Origin: Apostichopus japonicus
Lineage: Eukaryota; Echinodermata; Holothuroidea; Aspidochirotida; Stichopodidae
Reading direction: 5' to 3'
NCBI RefSeq assembly: GCF_037975245.1
Contig: NC_092565.1
Location: 3,111,499-3,175,498, forward strand
Length of the DNA stretch: 64,000 nt
Position 1 is the first letter of the stretch. The number at the start of each line of letters is the position of its first letter. The position numbers and the translations under genes are program-made. Below the pieces are notes generated by a model. The model did no database searches and was not told the origin of the DNA. It was given only the letters and a program-made list of their open reading frames with translations. Positions 36,789-50,330 of this stretch are shown piece after piece.

Positions 36789-37050
36789 GTTTGGTATGGT
36801 GAAGTTGGTTCCTTATCTGGTGTCAGTAGTTTGGTATGGTGAAGTTGGTCAATCAACTGGTGTCAGTAGTTTGTTATGGTGAAGTTGGTCCATAAACTGG
36901 TGTCAGAAGTTTGGTATGGTGAAGTTGGTTCCTTATCTGGTGTCAGTAGTTTGGTATGGTGAAGTTGGTCGATTAACTGGTGTCAGTATGTTGGTATGGT
37001 GAAGTTGGTCGATTAACTGGTGTCAGTAGTTTGGCATGGTGAAGTTGACC
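36789..37050. repeat. 40-bp tandem repeat, about 7 copies
   Basis: AGTTTGGTATGGTGAAGTTG followed by GTC.ATTAACTGGTGTC recurs at 36789, 36829, 36869, 36909, 36949, 36989 and 37029. It shares the AGTTTGGT phrase with the preceding 39-bp array, so the two may be related. A (TA)n tract follows at 37293-37324. Confidence 0.9.
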
Positions 37051-37291
37051 GAAGTTAAGTATGGTGTCGGCAATTTCATAGACCGTGTCATACGCGTATG
37101 GTGCGCTTGGATTGGTATATGGTGACCGGCAGTGTAAAACAATAAGATTACTTGGGCATGGTGCAGTTAGTTCCGGCAGTTGAGTATACCATCATTTAGT
37201 TTGATATGACGCCAAGTCGCTTTGCCATAGTACCAGCAGTTTGATATGTCGTCATTTGAATATGTATGGTACCAGTGCCCGGCATCAGTGT

Positions 37292-37328
<37 letters not shown>

Positions 37329-37743
37329 GGGCGTAGTGCCGTTGCTTTTGCAGGGTAATAAAATCTTTATTTGTGTCATCCTGTGACATGGTTTCGTAAT
37401 TATTTTCGTGCAATTCTTGAATACTGACGAGTATCAGAGAACATGTTACACCAGGGTTTCCCTAACTTTATCCCTCCACGAACCCACTGTGGATGTCAGA
37501 GTAGTCCACGAACCCCCAACTTTTCGAGACACGGTCTGGGTCATTATTATACTATAATACGCATAACAGTTCTTCGTAAAAGATCACGTTCATTGCCTTC
37601 ACGACGTACTGTCATGCGTACACCAACTTCTTTAAAGTCATGCAGCCTGTGTCTGTTTCATAATTCAGTTAGTATCACATGCACGATACAGTACTACTGT
37701 GGCAACATATGCGTATGGAATGCGAAAAGAGTTTGTCGATAGG

Positions 37744-38826
37744 CAGTGGCGGCGGAACCGGGGGGGCTTGGGGGGCTCAGCCCCCCCAATGAAAAAGTTG
37801 AGGGGGCAAATGCATGATAAGCCCCCCCAATATTTACCAAGGCTCCGAAACGTGCATCTGTCCATTTTTCAATGCATACTTGTCGATCTGTCTGATGCAC
37901 ACGTATACTATATAGGTGTAATAATTTTAGTAATTGCTGGGGGACCCTCGGCCCTTCCCCTGGCTATAGACCACATTGTCACCCCAACCGCGTCTTCAGG
38001 CCCCGTGAAAAGTGGAAGCAGTGAGTGTGAGTACCGCGGTAAGCGTAACACAACTTCTTAGGCCAATGACTTGCCTCATTTCAGCCAGTTCTCCAACATC
38101 CCCTTACTTAGTGGCGGAGCGTCCATATATACAGTCAGGGGCGGATGCCCCCCCCCCCCCTGACGGACTCAAATGGACTGCTGGCGACCTTTTCAGCTTT
38201 TCACTACTTTTTACTTATTCGCGATTATTGACTATTTTATTGCACTCTCATATACCTATTGACATTTGTCATATTCTGTTGGTGTAATTTTCCGACAAAA
38301 TGGCGACGACACCTATTTATTCTCCGTTTATCTGCAAATTAGCAAGGCCCGAAAAGGGTCATTTCCTGCAATCTAGGGAGTATCTTTAGTCAAAAATTTT
38401 CTGTACGCTCCGCGCCAACCTGTGGTGGCGCTCCGCTTAGATAGTGTCGAAAGCGCCCCTACAGACCATTCTTGACCCCGCTGACCAATACCCCTAGCTC
38501 CACCACTGCCCTTACTACACTCAAAAACGTCTTTGCGAGTACACTACGAGTAATAGCTACTCTCTTAAAACACCATCGCATATTCAAATTACAATATTTT
38601 TTACAGACTTTTACGTGCAATCTGAGAAATTGCAGGCTTGAGACCCATATTTTAGGGCTAGGTATTCGCAGCATAAAACACTCGGGAAGTGCCGTTTCCG
38701 GCCATCTGGGGGTTTGAAAAAACCCAAAATTTTCTTGTACGCTCCGCGCCAACCGATGGTGGCGCTCCGCTTAGATAGTCTCCACACATTAGCCCCCCCA
38801 ATAATTTTTCCGTTCCGCCGCGCCTG
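37744..38826. mobile_element. hAT-type MITE, middle of three nested
   Basis: Terminal repeats CAGTGGCGGCGGAAC and CAGGCGCGGCGGAAC (right end inverted). A perfect 8-bp target duplication TCGATAGG lies at 37736-37743 and 38827-38834. Near both ends are complementary G7/C7-rich blocks (GGGGGGCTTGGGGGG, AGCCCCCCCAA). At 38689-38781 it carries the module AGTGCCGTTTCCGG...GGCGCTCCGCTTAGATAGTC. About 675 bp of its own, no transposase. Confidence 0.92.
38109..38508. mobile_element. hAT-type MITE, innermost of three nested
   Basis: Terminal repeats TAGTGGCGGAGC and CAGTGGTGGAGC (right end inverted). A perfect 8-bp target duplication CCCTTACT lies at 38101-38108 and 38509-38516. 400 bp, non-coding. 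It carries its own copy of the GCGCCAACC...GGTGGCGCTCC module (about 38352-38448). It is the youngest of the three by position. Confidence 0.92.
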
Positions 38827-38996
38827 TCGATAGGTACGATTTTTGTACATTACTAAATGATATGATACATCAGATTTTAGTTCGACAAAAAGTACTCTAG
38901 TTTTGACTTTCAGAAACGTCTCGAGAACCCCATGGGATGGACACACTCATACCTTGGGGGTTCATGCATCCCAGTTAGGGAACCCCTGTTCTACAC

Positions 38997-42831
<3,835 letters not shown>

Positions 42832-43287
42832 ATAACTGTAGACTGGGATGTATAAGTATGGTGTACATCTAAATATGTTAATGCTTTTACCAGGGTATGC
42901 CTCCTTCGTTTACATTAAGAGAATGAACACCAAATTAAACGTATTTTACACATCTGTATCCTTTGTACGTATTATGTTCTACCTAATCTTATGTTCATAA
43001 CAACATTACTGAACACCATCTATTTGTCATGAAAGCAGTTGGCATACTTATACTTACTTCATGTTCAATGGAACAGCAACATAGGGATACTATAAACAGC
43101 CTAACATAGAAATTGTATAGGTTAGCACAAGGATCAGACGTTCATGCATAGAACACTTATGCAAGGTAGTTTATACAATCTCACCATTGCTCCGTTGATA
43201 CGTTCTCTATCATTATTGGTCCACTGTGCCGATGAGACACGTCAACCCCCCAAACAATCACAAATGAATGCGTTAACGCAGCACAAA

Positions 43288-43320
43288 GTCACGTGACCAG
43301 ACGTCACGTCACGACACGTG
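43288..43320. promoter_or_regulatory. E-box/CRE-like cluster
   Basis: GTCACGTGAC (43288-43297), ACGTCA (43301-43306) and CACGTG (43315-43320) within 33 bp. GTCACGTGAC is the palindromic form of the TFEB/MITF 'CLEAR' motif. It lies 1.6 kb downstream of SLC10 copy A. Function is an inference from motif identity only. Confidence 0.35.
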
Positions 43321-43825
43321 TCACATTACGACACGCCACATACGACATCACATCATAGCACATCACATGACCTCTAATAACTTGTTTGACAGAAAACTTC
43401 ACTTGATTTTAACTTAAGATATAAATAACATGAAAATTAACCGACTGCTCAACCAACAGTCGATGGAGAGGCTAGAATCAGCTCATAATGAGCTGTTTGA
43501 TATTAAACTTCACAGAGGCTCGATTTACAAACGAAGATACTTAAAATGACATAATTTTTTATCAGTTTCCACTGTTGTTTGAAAATAAAATCACCGAGTT
43601 CAGTTACTTTAAAAAAAAGGACTTTCTTTCCTTTATTTGACATTATCGTTGTTACCGGAAAATTTTCACTTCTCGGCCTGAAACCATGTCTGCATGAGTT
43701 GTACTTGTTCTTTCCTGACCAGATACACAGAACACAGTATAGTATAGGTGGTTCACTAACCTTTGTCTAGTATATATTCCCAATTGTAAGTGTGATATCT
43801 CACTCGACGTAATTCAGTCATAATC

Positions 43826-43930
43826 ACACGTTCATAGTAAGGAGACTTGGGTGGGGAATTGATCAAGTTGTCTGTTTTTTTATGCCTATGGTGGCGACTT
43901 CGAGAAACAGAAGTTTGTGGCTTCGATCTA
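43826..43930 (+). pseudogene. Diverged U2-type upstream block (copy 6)
   Basis: TCATAGTAAGGAGACTTGGG, TTGATCAAGTTGTCTG and TATGCCTATGG follow the order of the upstream block seen at 25332 and 27716. The U2 part is not recognisable. Low-confidence relic. Confidence 0.4.
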
Positions 43931-44922
43931 CTTCTCTTGGTTTAAATTGAAAGCACATTTTTGTTCAGTTATGTAAGCCTTATCGGATAGTGTATTTCTA
44001 TTAAGGGCGATATCACCAAATATCCTAAAATTTTCAACTATACTTCTACTGTCTATACTGACACTGCCACAATCTCTCTGAATTCTGGATGAACGCCAGG
44101 AAGGTAATCACGTGCGCAGAAATAAGTCATATGTGCTCTCGACAATGTAACTGCGGCTCTGTATAAAAGCTATGGTATATCAACTGTTACATTGTTGTTA
44201 TATATATATATTACCCCTTAGGATCAATATAATTAAACTACTCATACTCATTCATCGTCTGTTCGTCTTGTATATAAACTTAAAGAATGTGAAGAAAAAT
44301 GTATGTGTAACGTTCAACAAAAATATGAAAAAGTAATCATTTTCATTGAAAAATTAAATATTTTCGGGTTTTTGAAATTTTAATATCAATTTTCATCACA
44401 TCCATATTTTCTCCTGCAGCAAAGAGTAATGAATCTGCCAGCTGAAGACAAAAATTGAAAATTAAACTATTTGCTTAGGACAGAAAATGTTTAAAAAGTA
44501 TATGAGAGTCATCAATTTGACAACTTGTAATATATTGCATAAATGTTGTACTTATCATATATGTTGATGTTTATCAATTTGACAATTCACGATTAAGTAA
44601 TAGAATACTTTCATATTATACGAAAAGATTCTTAAGCATCGTTCATCGATGTTGTTTTAAAGAAGAAAGAACAATGTAAAACTACTTTATTTTAAAACAA
44701 GTATTTCTCGGAAAATTGCCAAAACCATGGGGAAAGATGAATAAATCGTCACTTAGTTGCCACAACGAGTCGAGTTAAAATGGACAAAAAAATCATTCTG
44801 TTTTAAGTGACAATTGTCAGCATACTTGTGTGAATATATTTATATTTTTACTCCACCCGAATCCTTTAAACGTTTACAAGTTAACATTTCTGGTCAATTA
44901 TTTTTTTTAACTTGAACGTTTT

Positions 44923-46476
44923 TTACTCAGACGGTTCAAAAGCAGGATTTACTTCGGCTAATGTTTCATCACCAAAGTTTGCTTCACATGCTACGTCATA
45001 CTTCACAACAGATGGAGCCTTCACTTTGCCTGAGATGGTCTTAATTTCTCCGTTACGTTCCTTCACCTTGATTTCTTTGACCTCATATTCCTTCTGCTTC
45101 TTCTCCTCGTCCTCCTTCTTGTCATCTGATTTTTCTTCCTCTTTTTCGTCATCGTAAGGACATTTGCCCCAGTAGAACTTCTTGAGTAGGATATAAATGA
45201 TGGTTAAAGCAACCCCTTCGAGAGAGGTGAATACGAGAATCAAGTAAGGGAGACGCGTCGCCAAATCCGAGACAGGTTTTTCGTAAAAGAAGTACAGCAC
45301 TGTTATAGCTAGAACAGCGTTCTGTACTCCGGTCTCCAGGGCTACCGTAGCAGAGCGTTGAGTCGTCTGCCGGAGGACCTTGGATATGAAGAAACCAGCT
45401 CCACCACCGACCAGAGGAAATATGATTGCAATCACGAAATATTCCCACGGTGAATCAAAGATGAACAAATTAAATGGTAAATCCGTACATATTAGGATGA
45501 GCATGATGACGCCAGAGACAGGCTTGACGTACTTATCAGCAATGTCTTTGAGTTTAGCTTTCCACCAACCCAGAAAGATACCGATGCTGAGCGGTACCAC
45601 GAGAGACACGAGTTGTATGAAGATTTCCAAGAACGGTGTTCTGATGGTTTCGCCAGCTGCAACGAACGATCTTCCGTAGATGAACAGATTGAGAGGCATC
45701 ATTGCAAGAGCAAAGAGGGTCGAGAAGAAGGTCATTGTTATGCTGAGGACGTAGTCCACGTCAAGTAGGACGCTCAGGACATTACTGATGGAACCACCGG
45801 GACAGGAACCGTCCAAGACAAGACCAAGAGAAGCTGGACCATCGACACCAAATATTTTGGCCAATGACCACGCGGTAAATGGCATGATAATGAACTGACA
45901 AAACATACCGATAATCACACCGTACGGTCTACGGATAAGGCTGTATATGACTTTAATATCGGTGGTTATCCCGATCAGGAAGATCGCTACTATCAGGGCG
46001 ACCAGTACCAAGTATCGCACATAACGAGCCGCGGCTGCTTCCACGCGGTTGACATTCACTGTTTCAGTCCATATAACGTTGGATTCCCCTGCTTGGTTCT
46101 CCGCGATCAGTTCAAGATTGCCGATAGTTATCTTCTGGCCAGTTATCAATATTGACAAGACTTCATCATAACTGCTCGCTTCACCTTCCACTCCTTCCAA
46201 GGGCGCTGCTGCGATAACAAAATCGCCAGTTACCCAGCGTGGAGTTATTGTAAATGTTCCGGGAAGGGTGATGGAATCGATGGTAATATTCAACCACACT
46301 CTCTCATCTATGAATAAAGTTGTTGTCGCATTTGGAGAACTGCTCTGTAATTTGAAATAGTCCTCCCACCCAGTAGGTGCATTCTCCTCCTGGCCATTGC
46401 TAGTGTATAGGACCGCAGATATTAGAATGAACGACAACAGGGCAAACGTGGTCGTTCTTGATGCATAGAAAGCCAT
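44923..46476 (-). CDS. SLC10-family sodium/bile acid cotransporter-like, copy A
   Basis: 517 residues from MAFYASR (ATG at 46474-46476). The frame is open 62 codons further upstream, but a splice acceptor (TTTTCTCACCTTCAG, boundary 46524/46525) separates most of that stretch and a signal-peptide-like segment (LLSFILISAVLYTSNG) follows the chosen start. Then come a ~115-residue extracellular domain, about nine membrane helices and a highly charged Lys/Glu/Asp tail. Motifs: LVLDGSCPGGSISN (Ser for Thr relative to copies B and C), ALETGVQNA, and FYWGKCPYDD at the tail junction. The C-terminus NPAFEPSE matches the NLAYRP/NTAFRP box of copy B and the relic. It is the most diverged of the three. 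Family role is Na+-dependent organic-anion uptake; the substrate is unknown. Confidence 0.93.
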   Translation of the reverse strand: MAFYASRTTTFALLSFILISAVLYTSNGQEENAPTGWEDYFKLQSSSPNATTTLFIDERVWLNITIDSITLPGTFTITPRWVTGDFVIAAAPLEGVEGEASSYDEVLSILITGQKITIGNLELIAENQAGESNVIWTETVNVNRVEAAAARYVRYLVLVALIVAIFLIGITTDIKVIYSLIRRPYGVIIGMFCQFIIMPFTAWSLAKIFGVDGPASLGLVLDGSCPGGSISNVLSVLLDVDYVLSITMTFFSTLFALAMMPLNLFIYGRSFVAAGETIRTPFLEIFIQLVSLVVPLSIGIFLGWWKAKLKDIADKYVKPVSGVIMLILICTDLPFNLFIFDSPWEYFVIAIIFPLVGGGAGFFISKVLRQTTQRSATVALETGVQNAVLAITVLYFFYEKPVSDLATRLPYLILVFTSLEGVALTIIYILLKKFYWGKCPYDDEKEEEKSDDKKEDEEKKQKEYEVKEIKVKERNGEIKTISGKVKAPSVVKYDVACEANFGDETLAEVNPAFEPSE

Positions 46477-46524
46477 ACTGTTGTAAGCGTATGGACTGTT
46501 GTGTGCTAATGTTAGGGACTGCCC

Positions 46525-46540
46525 CTGAAGGTGAGAAAAG
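46525..46540 (-). promoter_or_regulatory. Splice acceptor upstream of SLC10 copy A start
   Basis: On the minus strand a T/C-rich tract ending CAG lies 48 nt before the chosen ATG. It supports a 5'UTR intron as in copies B and C, though the distance to ATG differs. Confidence 0.65.
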
Positions 46541-49500
46541 GATCGAAATATATTCGTGAACCAGTATACGTACATATGCGTCATACAATTCCATTTATTT
46601 ATCAAATGAGTAGTGCAGTGCAAATAAAATATTGAGAAATAGATTATGATAACAAAATTCATATTATAGTATAATATGAAACATAATTATATAACGACTA
46701 TGAGAATTCGTTTTATCGGAAGTATTTCGGTACTTCGGTAAAATTCCAACGCCCATCATAACAGGAACACACTTTCTTCTAATGTATCAAACCGGTTCAT
46801 TTGGAACTTTCAACATAATAATAGTACATACAATACACCATAAATTCACAGTCTCGCTCAGTCATAAAGCATCATTTAGAATATATATTTATTAACAATC
46901 TTGAAAAATAACACCGACTAAAAGTGTATCGCAACAAAGTTTCAAAGAGGGAAACAAAACGTTCTCAAAAAAAAAAATGGTAAATAATCCAATCAGTGAC
47001 ACTAGCGACTTTGCTATTACTAATTTGTGACATCAATGTGAGAAAGTAACTAGCTAATTTGCATTTCTGTTTATGCGTTTGGTTGGTCAATGTTGCAGCG
47101 GCTTTTCGTCTATGGGCACCATAGACGAAATTGGTGAAGTTAAATTCTTACACCAAACTAACCTTTAGTAGTGAGTAGTAATAGGACCTACTGAATGCTC
47201 TCAATTTCATAATATTATCGCATGACACTTGTTTTTAGAGTAGAACTAGATCAAAATGCAACTACAAAAAAATCGGAAATGTTTAATTTGTTTAGATAGT
47301 TTCTTAATTATTATATTAATATTATTTCTTAATAAGCTAACGATAGAATCTTAGTATCGAGTACACAGTATATCCCAGATATACCAAAGTCATTTGACCT
47401 AAAAAGTTGCGGTAGCAAATCAAATATACTTTTAAAAACCGCATAGAAAATCAACTGCATTTGTGTAATTATTTTGGCTTCTTTTATTTACCTATACTCT
47501 TTGGTAAAAGTGATTTACAAACATTGAAAACTGAAGCCTGGTGAATCTACAGAGGAGGACGTACCAAAACATATTGAGAGCAAACACGCAAATTTTAAAG
47601 TTTGTTGATGACGAGCTAAAAGATGAAGCAAACCCGTTAATCTGAAAAATATCAATTTTTTTTAACTGATCAATACTATCAACTTCGCTGGCATTTTGAA
47701 GAAATTTACAGAACGGTAGACATTCATGCGATTTCGGCAATATTTGATCGTTTGTGTTGTTTTTGCTTCTTATTTGAAAGAAGTTAATTCAAAATTCTTT
47801 GAACAAAACCTGTCAAATTTATACCTATAAGTTATTTCTCGAACTGCACTACCTACTTTTACAAAGTTGTTTTGTTGTCATTAAGTTAGCAATTTGATAT
47901 TCAGGTACTAAATACTTTTGGGATTTTTTATATTGAACACATAAAAACATAACTTTTACATGTATTTTGGATAACATGGTGCTTAGTATCCCCAAACCTT
48001 TGTTATGCTATGACAAAATTTATATAATATTATCACAAATTAGAACCAGGAGAATAACAAACAATAAAAAACAAAAGAACAGAGAAAGAAAAGGGAAATT
48101 ATTAATAGTATCGACATTATGGATTGAATGGAATCAACAGGCCTCATATTTTACCCATGTGTCTTCTTTTTTTTTACTAAATAGGACATTATTTTAGCAG
48201 ATCATTTATTAAGGGATTAATAACAAAGATAATATCTCTCTCTTTATACATCTTTCCATTGTTTGTATATTTCTTATATACTTGTTGGAAGCTTAACCAT
48301 TAACCTTCGGTTTCTAGAAAAACGTATTTTAATTTTCATGGATGTTGTTCGCTAATACCTTAGTATGTCAATCTCACCCAAGTAGCAAACTTGCGTTAAA
48401 TAATTCACAAGAGAATCCTTAGTTATTCTTCAACTCATAGTAAATCCACTGTGATTCAACCAGTTTACGGCATGCTGTGGCGTAAATAAATAAGTACAGC
48501 AGTAAGCCCAAAATAACCGAGTCAGTAAAGCTTTATATATGGAAAGAATATACAGAGAAATGGTAATAAAAATAAATAAAACAGGGCAGAAGAAGAACCA
48601 ATGAGTTTGGCTTTTTCTAACTAATTGTTAATTCTGACTAATATAGGGTTTGGAAGGTATTGTCAAAATTATAAGCAAGCTCTTTTGTAACCGTTTCATG
48701 AATGCAGATATGACATGCATTTTTTCAGCAAAATTACTATAGCAATATCGCCGCTGAAATGCAAATATCTGAGCACAGACAGTTGAAAAGAAGAATCGCA
48801 TTACCATGTTAGTGTTTTAATAGCATATTCTTACTTGTATATCTTCTATTTAAATGACATTAATAACAAACCGCTAAAAGCACACCATTTTCAAGTCATC
48901 ATGAAAGGATAAACTTACCTGTAACAAACGAACCACTGAATTACTGATCAAATATGAAACAACATAAATATCAACGTTTTACTCAAAATCCTTTGTAAGT
49001 ATCACTCTTGAGATGTCAACGGTAGTTATGAAATTGTCACTCTTGCTCAAAGCGACTCGTTTCTTACTGAGCTATGACTATTCATACTTTTTTTGTGATA
49101 GTTATCTTCTGTTCCGTTTTTTTTAACCAATCCAGTTTTATTTACCCACTTGTTAACACGATGTCATAAAAACAAGTATATAATCTACCTCATAGACTAT
49201 TTGCCTCAATAGGATAATGCGGTATCAAGGTTTAAAGTTGAACTGGATAGGCGGAGTACTTAATTATACACCGAGCTACGACACATAGGCATGTTATGCA
49301 TAACTTACCCACTCATTGTACCCTATCATGATTTATCGAAACTATAGAAACCAAAAACTTAAAATAGTCGAAATTAAGAACATCAATTAACTGTTCAAAA
49401 GAAAATCTGTTTGCATTTTATCCAAGAACTTCAGTTTAAATGTTACGTACGGGTTTATCACTGATGATTGATATCTTTTGTCTTTTTTAATGCTTATTAT

Positions 49501-49618
49501 ATGGAAGGGTATCAACAAAGACAGTGCCATAAGTAGTCAAACGTTCGGCACTGTAAGTAGTGCTCTTGAAAAACTTGAAAGGCGTCAGTACTTAACAAAG
49601 AACAAAGTTCACCCATGA
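46541..49618. other. Gene-free AT-rich spacer upstream of SLC10 copy A
   Basis: No coding region supported. It contains one perfect 12-bp hairpin at 47104-47130 (TTTCGTCTATGG-GCA-complement). The 5' exon and promoter of copy A probably lie here or beyond. Confidence 0.55.
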
Positions 49619-49620
49619 TG

Positions 49621-50036
49621 GAAAAGAAAAGAAAAGAAAAGAAAAGAAAAGAAAAGAAAAGAAAAGAAAAGAAAAGAAAAGAAAAGAAAAGAAAAGAAAA
49701 GAAAAGAAAAGAAAAGAAAAGAAAAGAAAAGAAAAGAAAAGAAAAGAAAAGAAAAGAAAAGAAAAGAAAAGAAAAGAAAAGAAAAGAAAAGAAAAGAAAA
49801 GAAAAGAAAAGAAAAGAAAAGAAAAGAAAAGAAAAGAAAAGAAAAGAAAAGAAAAGAAAAGAAAAGAAAAGAAAAGAAAAGAAAAGAAAAGAAAAGAAAA
49901 GAAAAGAAAAGAAAAGAAAAGAAAAGAAAAGAAAAGAAAAGAAAAGAAAAGAAAAGAAAAGAAAAGAAAAGAAAAGAAAAGAAAAGAAAAGAAAAGAAAA
50001 GAAAAGAAAAGAAAACAAAAGAAAAGAAAACAAAAG

Positions 50037-50069
<33 letters not shown>

Positions 50070-50085
50070 ACAAAACAAAACAAAA

Positions 50086-50119
<34 letters not shown>

Positions 50120-50152
50120 ACAAAACAAAACAAAACAAAAAAAACAAAACAA
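49621..50152. repeat. (GAAAA)n then (CAAAA)n pentanucleotide array
   Basis: 79 pure GAAAA units (49621-50015), then a mixed zone, then CAAAA units to about 50150, and decayed A-rich sequence to 50330. Open frames on both strands through it are repeat artefacts. Confidence 0.98.
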
Positions 50153-50330
50153 AAAGAGAAGTAAAGTAAAGTAAACAAAACAAAAAAATACAACAAATCA
50201 AAACAAAACAAAATATAACAAAACAAAACCAAAGAGAAGAGAAGAGAAGAAAAAAAACAAAAAAACAAAACAAAATAAACAAAATAAAATAAACAAAACA
50301 AAAGAAATCAAATGAAAAGAAAAGAAAGGT

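Larger units (their letters stand above)
37452..38988. mobile_element. hAT-type element, outermost of three nested
   Basis: The left end CAGGGTTTCCCTAAC (37452) and the right end (reverse complement CAGGGGTTCCCTAAC, ending 38988) are terminal inverted repeats differing at one base. The flanks TGTTACAC (37444-37451) and TTCTACAC (38989-38996) agree at 6 of 8 bases. Without the inner elements about 446 bp of its own remain, with no transposase. The ends resemble Charlie-type hAT MITEs (CAGGGGTTCCC). It must be the oldest of the three, as the decayed target duplication also suggests. Confidence 0.8.

Noticed and set aside
46477-46662. 62 extra N-terminal residues for SLC10 copy A
   Set aside because: Most of them lie upstream of a good splice acceptor, and the remaining part precedes an obvious signal peptide start.
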